From Sipunculus nudus (taxonomy: Eukaryota; Annelida; Sipuncula; Golfingiida; Sipunculidae), in assembly GCA_026874595.1 (NCBI GenBank), contig CM049314.1, forward strand, positions 23,699,729-23,763,728: 64,000 nucleotides of DNA. The letters run 5' to 3'. The notes beneath the pieces are model-generated. The model saw only the letters and a program-made list of their open reading frames with translations, searched no databases and was not told where the DNA came from. The position numbers and the translations under genes are program-made. Shown in pieces: positions 26,631 to 38,448 of this stretch (position 1 is its first letter; each line of letters opens with the position of its first letter).

Positions 26631-27480
26631 ATTAAATGTTTCTATCCAATTAATTTAGAGACAGATGAACTCTAAAAGTTTAAATAACAATGACGCATTC
26701 ACAAATGGATGGTTTAGATAAATCCGACCTACCTTTTCTCATGACAAAAACAGTGAACCCTGTGAAAAAAAGACGAACCGGGGGACTGTCCAAAAGTGGT
26801 TTTATTTCATAGGTTGTCTGATCAGACAGGTGGGTTTTCATACAGGCTCTACTGTACCTCCATTAATTTCAATCGAGACGTTTTTGACAAATCTGATACA
26901 CAGTCAAATACAGACCAACACAAAACGACAGACGGAAATGCAGGGTTTTATACAGATATATCTCGTCTGATATCAAGTGATTTTACTACAAATACGGTCC
27001 ATCCATTCTCTCATCACAATGAGCATGAAAACGTTCATCTCGAGCCTCCGCGTTAATCCATCACTCCCCGGAGACAGAGAGACAACAGGACTGGCCGGGG
27101 CCTGGTACACGTGACAGACGACTCATCAATTAAATAAAGCCTTGAATTAAAACCTCCAAAGAGACATAGAGTTAATGTAATCAGTTCAGCTCGTCAAATG
27201 CTAAATAGAGCCTCGGCCGAAAAAATTACGAGAGCATACCAGTGCTGCTACGCAGGATTAAATAGAAACCAGGCCTACAGACCTAATGCGAACCTATGCA
27301 ATGGGATATACACCGGGTATAATGCTTCCATGATAACATGCTTGACCAATATTTGATTATTACTTGATTAATTTTCAATAACATGTGTGACATGCACATG
27401 TACAATGCGAGAACAAAACATTTTAAACTCAAATTCAAGCACAAATTGCACAAACGTCACTAATTTAATTAATACTGGTA
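26631..27480. other. Intergenic DNA with a possible transposon fragment
   Basis: GACTGTCCAAAAGTGGTTTT near 26785 resembles the inner end of the pogo-like repeat at 61066-61245, but no borders were found. A less AT-rich patch at 27.0-27.25 kb is not coding. Confidence 0.35.
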
Positions 27481-27770
27481 GGGAAGTACACAACAGAAAA
27501 ATGATTATAGGTGCCGCCACCAGTCCTGTGTATAAGGAAGTCTTCGAAGATGTATGGACATAAAAAATTCCAGGCAAAATAATTCAAACCATTCCTGAGC
27601 TATATGCACAGATGTATACAATCAAAAACAATTGTAGGTGGCGCCACAAGTCTTGTATATGACAAAGCTATCTGAGCTTTATAAATATGCCAAATTTCTA
27701 GCTGATATATCAAATATCTCATAAGAATCAAGCACGGATATACACTGCAAACATTTTTGAAGTAGGCGCT
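27481..27770. repeat. Old array related to the family A core (left part)
   Basis: Half-units of about 140 bp with GGTGCCGCCACC (about 27510) and GGTGGCGCCACA (about 27639), followed by AAAGCTATC and ATATCTCATAAG-like blocks seen in family A. It is interrupted at 27771 by a hAT-like element and resumes at 29262. Confidence 0.65.
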
Positions 27771-29261
27771 CAGGGTTGGGGTCTGGTACTTGTACCTGTA
27801 CCTGAACCTGTACCTAGGTACACATTTCAGAGTACCTGTACCTGGCTGTCATGAGTAGGAAGTACCTTGTACCTGGACGTAAAGTACCTTTACCTGGGAT
27901 AAGGTACTCCAGGTACAAATTTGATACTAGTAGTTGAAATGGACACCATGTACAAAGCTTTCACCCCTGTCAAGACAGTTCGCTATCTTATACACGGGTA
28001 ATTACAGATCATTCATCCCTTTTGCCTTTATAGCTAGCTACCTGGCTAGCAAGCTTGGCAACCTCCAGTGTTTAAACAGGTAGTTCTTTGCAGTATTATA
28101 TTATCAGGACAAGTATACAGCAACAACAAAGGATACATACAGGGGGTTGCCTACATGCCCAATGTCAGAAGTTGGCTAGTATGTACACTGAAAAGGAATT
28201 GGGCCAGGAACTTGTACCTGTATCGAGATACACAATTCACAATTATATGAATTACAGGTAAGATACTGGATCTTGACATCAGGTTTGGTCAAGTAAGGTA
28301 CTGGGCTGTCATCCCTGTCAGGGCTGTTACCTAAACTAGGCATAATTACTAAACTTTCAACCCTGCAGCCTTTGAACATGAGTGGACTTGGGCTTGTAGC
28401 ATGCTGGCCTAGCTACCTCCAGCCTCTATACTGGAAGTTCATTGTGGCATTATTAGATATAAAGGGTACAGAGTAAAAGATATGGACAGTGTTGCTCTTA
28501 AGCCCCAGGTGGATACCTGTACTCTAGTATGCATAAAGAACATTGATGTAGGATAAATGTGGAAGTAAAGAAAATACATATTATATCACTGAACTCTCAA
28601 CACAAGCCAAAGAAAAGTAGAACTTCCCCTTTACAGAAAAAAGTCCCAGCTCATGCATTAAATGCAGGTGCTCAAAACATCCTCAGTGTGACTTTCTGCC
28701 ATGAACATGTGCATTCTTACTTCTAATGTTGTATATATTATTGTCATGAAGTTAATCTATAAAATTGTTTGTAAGATTTCCCCTTTCAGTCAAGCTATTA
28801 AGCCTTTATACTTTAAAGTGGGGTGGCTCCAAGAGATTTAGACTTTAAACCATTACTCCGAAGCTCAAAACTTGATTTGAAATATAGACATTTTATGAAA
28901 GTTTTATATTTCTGTATTAATAACTTTGTAAAATTCATCAGCTTTGTTCATATATCACATTTAGTAAAAGGCAATCCTTTTACATATGCCAGGCCTTAAT
29001 TTTTCGTAATGGCAAAGGAAGTGTTCATTAAATACTATTTAATGATATATACTGTTATTCAAATATAACCTATTATTGAATATCTAGATTAATGCAATTA
29101 TCATTAGTTCGTATATCTTTAAAATGTACCTTTTCCTATGTACTTTCTAAAGTACCTGTAGGTACTTTACAAAAATGCTGTACCTGTACCTGACCATTTC
29201 GCAAGTACCTGTACCTGTACCTGTACCTAGGTACTATCACATGTACCTGGTCCCAACCCTG
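27771..29261. mobile_element. hAT-like non-autonomous DNA transposon
   Basis: The ends are perfect 10-bp inverted repeats, CAGGGTTGGG (27771-27780) and CCCAACCCTG (29252-29261), each followed inwards by GGTAC. Flanking 8-mers TAGGCGCT and GTGGCGCT match at six of eight positions, consistent with the 8-bp target duplication of hAT elements. Both subterminal regions are dense in TACCTG repeats (27790-27915 and 29140-29240, oriented alike on the plus strand). The 1.49-kb interior has no transposase frame. The target was an older GGTGGCGCTACC repeat, so the insertion is nested. Confidence 0.75.
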
Positions 29262-31090
29262 GTGGCGCTACCAGTCTTGTGTATAAAAATTCAGGATGAT
29301 ATATCAAATCCCTCTTGAGAAATAAGCATGGAGGGACATCCACTATAGGCCAAAATTATTGTATGTGGCAACACCAGTCTTGTGTACGAGAAAGTCATCA
29401 AAGATGCATGGGCAAATCTAAATGGAAGGCCAATACAAAAAACTCCCCTTGAGTCAGGTGAGCTGGGCTAACCAAGCTCAGATGAGGTAGGCAGTTGCCC
29501 CGAGTGTACCGGAACAAATTACTAGCTGCAGCTACTGCACTGGGTCTTTTGACCTGTACCTGGCTGCACAGAGTGAACTCTTGACCTGTTGCCTAATATG
29601 ATATAGTTGGCAGTCTGCCAAAACTATAAATAGATCCAGACTCACTTTTGGCCTGTTGCCGAATCTCAAATAGCCATTTATAGATACAGTCAAATCTTGG
29701 CCTTTTGGAAATCTGTTTACACATACTGAAAGACTTTAGCTAGAATGCATTTTTTTCCAGCTGATATATTCATAAGAATTGTTTATCAAAATATTTAGAA
29801 TAATAAAAGATGCAGTCCTTTCATGGTTAAAGGTCAAATAATTCTGCCAAAAATCATTTAAGTAAACTTGAACAAAGGCCTCCTAAGAATCATCTTTGTG
29901 CAATGTTACAGAAGTTGAAACAACAGTTTTTTAGAAGTAGACTAATGCAGCCCTCAGTTTGGACAGGCATAATAATGGCCACATGACCAACGTAACTTCC
30001 TCTGACTCTACCAAAGATCAATGAATCCAAGATATTCTTATACAACTGAAAGAACCCTACCCCAGGATAATTCTTTGGAAAAATTAAACGATTCGGCCTG
30101 ACAATTTCACCATAATTTTTTTAACTAAAACAGGCTTAAAATTATCAGGTTTTTGCCCTTAAAAAAAAGGTCAATGTAGGTGGCGCCACAAAACTGCAAT
30201 ATCAAATATGAGTAATGTGACCAACATTTGCACAACACTTGGTAATGCTGGCTCCTGTCGTTTCTGAGATTGTTATGTCAGTATGCTAACTTGGCCAAAT
30301 CACTAAGTTCAAATTCCTGTGACTCGGCCAAAATTAATCAAACCCAAACCATTTGAACAAACTTGAGAGAGCCCGTCCCCGGGATCATGTCTGTGAAATA
30401 TTGAACAATTGGGCTGAATGATTTCAGAGAAGAAGATTTTAAATTTGTTTTAAGCTTTTCCAAGTAAATTTGTAAGTTAATGAAGGTGGCTCCACAAAAA
30501 GCACAATACCACAACATTTGGTATGTGACAGATGCTAAATTCTGCTATTATTTAGAATTTATGGCTTAAGGTACTGATGACCCCCGTACAAAAAAAGTTC
30601 GATGCAGGTGGCGCCACCATTACCTCAAATTCCACTATGAGTCATATGATCAACATTTGCAAAAGATTTGGTGATGATAGCTCCAACCGTTTCTCATATT
30701 GTAATTGTAGTATCCTTTTTTTTTTGCCAAATAACTTAGTTCAGCTTCCTCTAACTCGGCCAAAATCCACCGAACTGGAACCCTTAGAACCAACTTGAGA
30801 GAGATTGTTTCAGAGATTATTCCTGTGAAATATTGAACATTTCGGCTGGACAGTTTCGGAGAAGAAGATTTTAAAGGTTTTTTAGCTTGTTCCCATAAAA
30901 TCTTATTAAATGCAGATAGAAAAAAAATAAAAATAAGCAAAATTCAATAGTTTCTTTAGATGACTGATTCTTTGCATAAAAATTTGGTGATGCATGCTAG
31001 CTCCTGTCATTTTAGACAGTATAGGTAAACGTACAGACAACGGCCGACGGACGACGCTACACTATCGCACAAGCTCACTGGTTACCTTAA
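29262..31090 (-). mobile_element. Composite of old family A-like units and a Helentron-like 5' end
   Basis: It continues the array interrupted at 27771 (GGTGGCGCTACC, GGCAACACCAG), then has about two copies of a unit of about 437 bp. The repeated block TGAAATATTGAACAATTGGG lies at about 30388 and its homologue at about 30825; GGTGGCGCCAC(C) lies at about 30180 and 30606. It ends at 31030-31090 with ACGGCCGACGGACGACG and CACAAGCTCACTGG, which resembles the GC-rich 5' end of family C. Limits between parts are unclear. Confidence 0.5.
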
Positions 31091-31216
31091 AGAATCAATT
31101 GTCTGGAAAAACTATTCAAAAAAGGAAAATCATATGGTAAATAGGGCGATTTTTCTATTATTTTACAAAATGCGATACTCCTTAAAAAGCTTCTGGTATG
31201 GAAGTATATATATATA

Positions 31217-32215
31217 CAGTAGAACGCCTGCTCACGGCCACGCCTCAATAACGGTCAATACGTCTATAACGGTCAGATTTTCCGGTCCCGAATTTTCGAC
31301 CGTTATATTTCATAATCATTTTGTTGTCAATTACGGTCACTCCTCTATTCCGTATTACGGCCAGGCCTCTCGGTCCCGCAGGCCGGGAAACGCCTCAATT
31401 ACGGTCAGGGGGCAGTGACTCCGTCACATGAGCTCAACAAATCGAGCGGCCACTTCTGACCTCATTATCATTACACAAGTGTCCGCTCTCACATATTCGA
31501 TCCTGTCTGTTAATGAGTGCCTGGATAAAGGTAACCACTCGACCGTGACTGAGTTGTTTGAAACGTAGCCAGCGTCGTATACTACCCCACTCAGCCGCAT
31601 TAGTATGCACAATAGTAAGGCATATGTTCCAACCTGCGTGTATGTTTGGGCATCAGTCGTGCGAGCCGAATCTTAATCAGAGTGATTGTCATTTCATTAA
31701 CGTCTGACAACCAGCGGGTCCCGATGATTATGTCATCAGAAAAAACGTTAGGCTGACTTTGCATCTTTGAACTTTCTCTAAAATCCTTGTGAACACGTAC
31801 ATCAAACGAAAACAGTGCGGCAAACATCGCGGATTTACTCATACATGAATAATTATAAAATGCAAAATAAATATTGTTACATGTATAAAATGTTACGCAT
31901 ACTCTGTCCCAATCACTTTGACCGTTATGGCGACCAATAAAGACATGAACTTGCTCTCAAAGAAAAGGTAGATCTGATCAGGAAGAGTGACGGGAAAAGC
32001 AGCCGACAGCTAGCAGAAATATTTTTATTTTTTTTATTGATAACAGTAGTTATACTAATACTCTGTATAAACGTTTATTTTGTTGATGGTAAAAAAGATT
32101 TGGTTTCGTGTTACATTTTAACCCCCCCCCCCTATTTTGGTCAAGTCCTGTATAACGGCCACTCCTGTATTAAGGCCACTTTCTTCCAGTCCCGATGGTG
32201 ACCGTAATACAGGCG

Positions 32216-32220
<5 letters not shown>
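31217..32220 (+). mobile_element. Degenerate pogo/Tigger-like DNA transposon
   Basis: The left end is CAGTAGAACGCCTG (31217-31230) after TA. The right end is the inverted CAGGCGTTCTA (32210-32220), where the last bases merge into a (TA)n tract. ACGGTCA-type motifs recur inside both ends. A fragment of a CENP-B/pogo-type N-terminal helix-turn-helix lies at 31927-32024. Inverted repeats starting CAGT and insertion at TA are usual for the pogo branch of Tc1/mariner. The catalytic domain is missing. Confidence 0.75.
31927..32024 (+). pseudogene. Fragment of pogo-type transposase N-terminus, frameshifted
   Basis: An ATG at 31927 opens a short frame (MATNKD). About 15 nt later the similarity moves to another frame, which reads KVDLIRKSDGKSSRQLAEIF up to 32024. 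This is the typical first helix-turn-helix of pogo/CENP-B DNA-binding domains. The shift between frames and the low-complexity T-rich sequence after 32024 show it is broken. No DDE domain follows before the right terminal repeat at 32210. Confidence 0.7.

Positions 32221-32291
<71 letters not shown>
32221..32291. repeat. (TA)n microsatellite
   Basis: About 35 units. It directly abuts the right inverted repeat of the pogo-like element and probably grew from its TA target site. Confidence 0.95.
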
Positions 32292-32293
<2 letters not shown>

Positions 32294-33017
32294 CATATAT
32301 CAAGAGATTATATAAAACATTGGCAATGTCGCAGAAAAAAAATCATCGCTGATGAAATGCGACTGTTATGAAATATTGACAGAGCATGTCTGCTGCACAC
32401 GATTAGTTGAGGTAAACAGCCTATAATCACCATCTGTAGTGATTTTAGAAAAAAGTATAAAAAAGTGTCCACCCCTGAAAAAGTATGAAAAAAAGTGTAG
32501 AAAGAAATCTTGCCAGAAAAAAAAGGATGTCAGAAAATTATAGATTGGCAGCACATACACAGAGCGCATACCTCCTATTGACACATCTGTGCATTCTACA
32601 GCCAATATCACCACGAATAAATTCTTGCATATTTTTATGCAGATAATATTTTCCGGTCAGCCGTTACAGGAAGCCGCAGAAGTAATCTAGTATATTCGAT
32701 AAAGATATAAAGAAGAGGGTTATATAAAGTATAACCCATCCAACCTTTGCTGGCGGCGTAATAATTAATCATTTAAATGGAGAGGTATGAATTCTGCGCG
32801 TCATGCCCTTCCACGGTATTAAAATGAAATGCTATTTAGAGTATTAAATTCGGCCAAAAAAACGCAATCCCATCCCATCCCACAACATGGAAAAAAACTT
32901 TACAGAGCGCTTTCAAAGAAATCCACATCCAAAGAACAGAGTAACAACGCGACAGGCAGGACACATCAAGCCAAGCATTAAATTAAAACTTCACTGATCG
33001 GGAGACCTTGAGGTAAG

Positions 33018-33264
33018 ATGGCGGCAAAGTCCATCTCCGCTGATGAAAACCAGAAGAGGCTTGTTCCGCCTCCGGTCTCACGTCTCAGAGCACCAATCCG
33101 TATCAGGTGGCAAGATTTTAATTACAGAGGCTGCGAAGGCACTGCAGGTGGAAGGTCGGGTTTACAAAATTGTGGCCGACCTCATTTGTTCTCTGTCCGA
33201 CCGCCAGAGCTCACTACAATACACTAAGCTGTACAATTTTTTTCAGCGCAGTTACCGTTCATGA
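33018..33264 (+). CDS. Unidentified coding-like segment, two overlapping frames
   Basis: I do not recognise the product. A strong-context ATG (AAGATGGCGG, 33018) follows an in-frame stop and opens a 69-codon frame beginning MAAKSISADENQKRLVPPP. A second frame from 33043 runs to 33264 and contains GGKILITEAAKALQVEGRVY, which looks more protein-like in its second half. One reading is a first exon in frame one that ends near the CAG|GTGGCA at about 33109. Another is a frameshifted relic. A donor-like GAG|GTAAGA lies just before the ATG. Composition is less AT-rich than around it. No neighbouring exon could be joined to it. Confidence 0.25.
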
Positions 33265-33302
33265 ATATCGATAGAATTACTCATAAACAACCATCCGGTA
33301 TG

Positions 33303-33306
<4 letters not shown>

Positions 33307-33379
<73 letters not shown>
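33307..33379. repeat. (TA)n microsatellite
   Basis: About 36 TA units. Confidence 0.95.
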
Positions 33380-33381
<2 letters not shown>

Positions 33382-34481
33382 GAATTCGCAGTCTATTTGA
33401 AAATTATCTGACATTTCAGAATCCGTGTAGGCCTACATGTTTACAAGTTGCATGGCTAGATGTATCAGGAACTTTACATATTGCATCATAAACCGGTCAG
33501 TTTATACTTTTTGACCAGAGACAGCTTTTTTCGTGTACATGTATCTTTTTATTATAAATTAAAAATGTCCACATTGTATAATATGCTATGATCAAACTGT
33601 AAGCACGTTTTTTCTGTGTAAAGTTATATATGAAGGGTACTGATCGAATAATAAGATGGAGGAACTGTAATCAACACCATACATTTGCATTTTAACGCAG
33701 ATTAAGAAAAACTTGCTTTTAAATTGTACATTCGTAGGTGCAATCGTGACCAAGAAATGCTTGCGCTTAAGTTACAGAGGATAGTCTTAATTCACTATTT
33801 ATTTATCAATTGCATTTAATTTTGATTAATTAGTAAGTCTGTCATGTACATTCGTTGTGTTGAGCCAAATGGTAATGCCAGGTTGGGTTCAATGGCAATG
33901 ATACATATGACCAAATACAGTGAAACTCCTTCCTTCGGACAACTCTATCCGTAAGACGAAACTATAACGCTGACACTTAATCCCAATCCCTTCAAAGTTA
34001 CCTATATTTTATGTGTTATTCAAACTAGGACTACTCGCCCTCCCGGACAACGGGCAAAGCTTCTGGTCCCGTCGGCGTATACAGCACAAAGTAAGGTCCT
34101 CTAAAGACAGATAGCGCGCGCTCTTGTTTCTTTAAGAACCAGAATGAAGCCAAAGTCTAAAACTTTTGATGATATGAAACATTAAACTGTGCAATAATGT
34201 GACGTAAACTAAATTAGGTTGTTTTAATATATATGGAATAATTAAATGAAATTTTAATGTTTTTTTTTTTTTTACTTCAGTATCACATTTATATTAAATG
34301 TCAACCTCTCACGTGTGTTGATCGTTTTATAAGTCAATTTGTAAATTTAGTCAAGAAATGTTTCGTCAATTTATCATGCGATAGTACATCTTGAAATATC
34401 TGCAAACCTACCAAAAGTAATTTCGAAATTGACTAATTATACACTCACATACAAATAAACAAATATCACACATATGACACA

Positions 34482-34484
<3 letters not shown>
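33380..34484. other. Intergenic DNA, possible pogo-like fragment
   Basis: ACAGTGAAACTCCTTCC at about 33918 followed by CGGACAACTC resembles a pogo-type terminal repeat. No matching second end was identified. No gene is supported. Confidence 0.35.
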
Positions 34485-34570
<86 letters not shown>

Positions 34571-34571
34571 G
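34485..34571. repeat. Compound (TA)n-(GA)n microsatellite
   Basis: TA units up to 34517, then GA units to 34571 with one A-rich interruption. Confidence 0.95.
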
Positions 34572-34647
34572 GAAGGAAGCGGACTCTAGACCCTACCGCC
34601 CCCCCTTTCAAGACCTGGGGACCTTTTTTTAGGTTTTATCATTAGAC

Positions 34648-34650
<3 letters not shown>

Positions 34651-34705
<55 letters not shown>

Positions 34706-34776
34706 TAATATATATATATAATAATAATAATAATAATAAATATATATTATTATTATTATAATTATTATTATTATTA
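34651..34776. repeat. (TA)n followed by inverted (ATA)n/(TAT)n trinucleotides
   Basis: A TA tract to about 34720, then ATA units and TTA/ATT units facing each other. It could fold into a long AT hairpin. Confidence 0.9.
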
Positions 34777-34779
34777 ACT

Positions 34780-36490
34780 ATTTACTCTCTCTTTACACTG
34801 GACCACACAGACACAAACGTAATATATAATATATAAGTAAACACATATATTAATGATTTCATATGATTTGGTTTAATGATATGACAAGCACAACGGAACA
34901 TAATCAGCACCAAAGTACACTTGACCGGTAACAATTTATTGATATACAGGAATGTGAAAACCCTATAGATATGCTCAGCAGTATAACATGACACAATGTA
35001 TTTAGCGACACCTTTTGTACAACATCGAGTCCTGGTTACAGGGTTAACTAACATATACGACTGTCGTTTTAAATGTCTTTTCTGGTGTTTTCAAGAACAA
35101 ACAATTTGATTTCCATGGCCATTTTTCCACGCAGATCTATCACCCCGTCAGCTTTCTCATCCGCCAACGTTCCTATCCCCATTATCCCCATATTTATTTA
35201 CATACATTTACAAATTATATCATAGCTATTTTATAAATACAGAGTGGCTTAAAGACTACCATTGCATGGCAAAACATACCCAAGAATTAAACAGCCAAAC
35301 TAAATATCATTCAGATCTATTTCCGCTAGTGTAAAACTAAAATGAAAATGGGTACCTCGTTGATATAATTTATTCCCCATACAAAGAATGAATATTGATA
35401 CCTATAAATAAGTTACTTTTTAGGATTAATTCAGAGTATTGATGACTATAAATGTGAAAGATCTAAAGGAAGAGTTTTTGTTTTCTATTGTACACACTAA
35501 AGGCAGTGACACATGCAGATGATAAATCATGATAAAACTCATGATAAATCTAAAGCTACAGTTACAGTGGGTATTTTATACTGAATATCTGGCAGAGAAT
35601 TCACAACTTTTATTACATGGTAGACCTTCAGCCTCAAGGTATGCTTTGATTAAGATCAAGCTCCAGAATTAATAAAGTGACCCTAGGGTTAAGATGCTCA
35701 GTTTCAAATTATGTAACCAGTTTTATAAGAATGTAATTATAGTGCTGTCTATAAGCTAGTAAAACAATTCACACGTTATTTACATTTTTTAGCCATAAAA
35801 TAAAAAAAAAATATTAACTACCTGAAAAAAATGTATGAATTGGACCAACTTCAACAGACATGGGTTATCGTATATTGATCTGTATATTAGCAGCAGCATA
35901 CGAAAGCACATGGAATTGATTAAAATTAACTCAGACAGCACCAAAATGCAGCCACATCAACATCAGTGGTATGAGATCACAATGGTATAATTTCCGGTTT
36001 GGTTTAGAGATCGTAGACAAAATAACCTCAAATCCAAATTAGAAGTTTGCAGCCCATGTGGTCACAAACATATCAGTTAAACTGACTTACACACATGACA
36101 AATGGAAAAAAATGAAAACGACATGAAATGCATTTCTAATGCTTAATTGACCTAGTCAAGTAAATGTTTGTTTTCAGGCAAAAAAAAAACATAGACAGCA
36201 CTCTGTAGAGCCCACACCTCCACCAAGGCAAAAACTAACCTCATGGTTTTATCCCCTTCATCTGGATCCACATAAAAAAAATTACTGGCCTTCCCTGAAT
36301 CAATTCCCAACCCTCCACACAGTTTTATGGATATTAGTTTCTGTGTAACCCTGCTAACAACAGTAAATCAAACATGCAGGCAATGTAAAACTGAAAAAAG
36401 GCAAAATTATTTAAATTACTCATAAACACCAAAATATTTACTTTGTGTATATCACGAAGGTATTATGCTTCATACCTTAATTTATTTTTA

Positions 36491-36537
<47 letters not shown>

Positions 36538-38339
36538 TTTTAAAAACTACATAAATCTAATTACTAGTCATGGGATCGCTTCTCTCGCAAAATTATAAAA
36601 AAATGAAATGTATTTCAGTAAATGCTAGTACACCAGCCTACACCACAAACCATTGTTATTATGCTTATATACTACCTATGATGGGCACTGACAAGCATAT
36701 ATAGATATATACACAAGTGACCAATCTGAGACAAGTTTAGTTTTACACTAAAATTTCAACTGCCCCAGAGCAAAACAAGCCAAGATCATTGACCTTGTGA
36801 TGTATATCAACGTAAACAGCCTGGCAAATTTATGTTTGAGTACTATATACTAACTTACAACAACACATTTATATTAAAGCCTTTATGTCCACAATTAGGT
36901 GACATGCAAACAACTAACCAAATGTTGAGTATTATCAGTACCTTCTAAAATGTTATTCTGTAACATTACATAAATTATTAATGGAGATGACATGTGAATA
37001 CTTAACTATAGACTATAGTCAATAGCACATATTCAATAAAGAATCAAATGCATCAAAAGGAGCTTTAAATGTTGATGCATTATCTTCTTCAGTGTTAAAA
37101 ACTATCACCATCAAGTATGCATTTTATATATTGATGCTGAAAAGAGCTATCACTGACCTTACACTGACACACTGCATATGCTGATCAGTAGCATACCCAG
37201 ATAAGATCTGCTTGAGTGACTGAAATTTACAGTAGCCATGACAAGCCGACTCAGTAGGCACTGATAATTTGGCTTGTAAGCCTACTTGAGCCGTGATACA
37301 AGCAATACCAAGGAATGCATTTCAGTGGCTTCCATCATGTGCATTCATATTGTGGTAAACAGACCATAATTTCAACATTAGGCTACGAATGATGAACTAA
37401 TACAAGATATTACATGTGAACTCACAACCCAAACTGAAAATCTGTCTCAACAGTAACGAGTCATTTACCGTATAGTGTACATGTTGGCTGCGTCCAGTAA
37501 CCTGTGCAAGCCATGCTTGTATTCACACGGTCAGAAATTCAACACACATGCAGAGCGGAGGACCAATATGCTGATTCAAAACAGAACTTTTCTCAATGAT
37601 GTTTGGTGTTGTTAGAAAGTATACTTTAAAAGCTAACGATTGGTCTGATTTACATCAATAGACAGTGTACATGCAGATCAGGAGGCTTTGTCAGAAATGA
37701 CGAAAATATATACATCCTCACAGAGCCTCTTAGTGCATTACCTGCTAAAGGATGTATTAGCACTGACAGCCAGTAAGCTGGTCCTAGACTCTCTAATGTC
37801 ATAGGGATGGAATGGCGCTACATTTGCAGGTGTACAAATGAGATCCGTGTTTCTTCCTTATATTGTAATTATTCCTTTGAAAGCTCCTGGTAAGTGATTT
37901 AATAGTCTGTTTGATGTTTATACTTTATACATTACAGCTAGGTAATAACATTCATACAGTTTGAGATGTAACAAATTTTTCCATTTACTGATGACATCAG
38001 CAACATTGATAACCTTATACCCATCCCTTATGTGAAAAGTATTAATAAGGGCCAAAATTTAAAAAAAAGTTGATTTTTCAGGCAACATGCACATCAATTT
38101 TGCAAAATAGTGTAAAACATTTATTTTGCTTTTCAGTTGAAATTTACCAATTTGAAACTCCAGTCACTCAACTTTTCTTTCTCAATATATCTTTCTATAA
38201 GATTTTCTTTTGATCTGATGTGTTTTTACCTGTAAAGCAAAAATAAAAACAAATCCTTTTTTTTATAAAGTGATTGAGAATCCAACCTTTTTTTATGGCC
38301 TAATGATCTGATATATATTAATAAATAATTCTGGTGTAA
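34780..38339 (-). other. 3' flank / possible 3' UTR of TRAPPC14
   Basis: There is no coding exon here. The stop codon of TRAPPC14 is at 38342-38340, so the adjacent sequence is its 3' UTR. A minus-strand AATAAA at 38125-38120 lies about 215 nt after the stop; further ones occur at 36486-36481, 35613-35608 and elsewhere, so the real end cannot be chosen. The stretch is AT-rich and mostly unique, with one (TA)n tract. Confidence 0.4.
36493..36535. repeat. (TA)n microsatellite
   Basis: About 21 TA units. Confidence 0.95.
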
Positions 38340-38448
38340 CTACTCCGTGACATATACTTGGAAGTTCCTCTTCATCACCTGTTGTGGGGTGATGCCAGCT
38401 GCCTGCTCACGTAGAGGTGACAGTCGACTCTGGTTCCCCTGACTCACC
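38340..38448 (-). CDS. TRAPPC14: TRAPPC14 last coding exon
   Basis: 109 nt from phase 2 to the stop TAG (38342-38340), acceptor ATTTAG. It encodes VSQGNQSRLSPLREQAAGIT and then PQQVMKRNFQVYVTE. The C-terminal K-R-x-x-x-V-x-V-x-E pattern agrees with the family tail. It is separated from exon k by a 3.8-kb intron full of family C elements. Confidence 0.88.

Noticed and set aside
32118-32352. Ile/Tyr repeat ORFs on both strands
   Set aside because: Translations of the (TA)n microsatellite.
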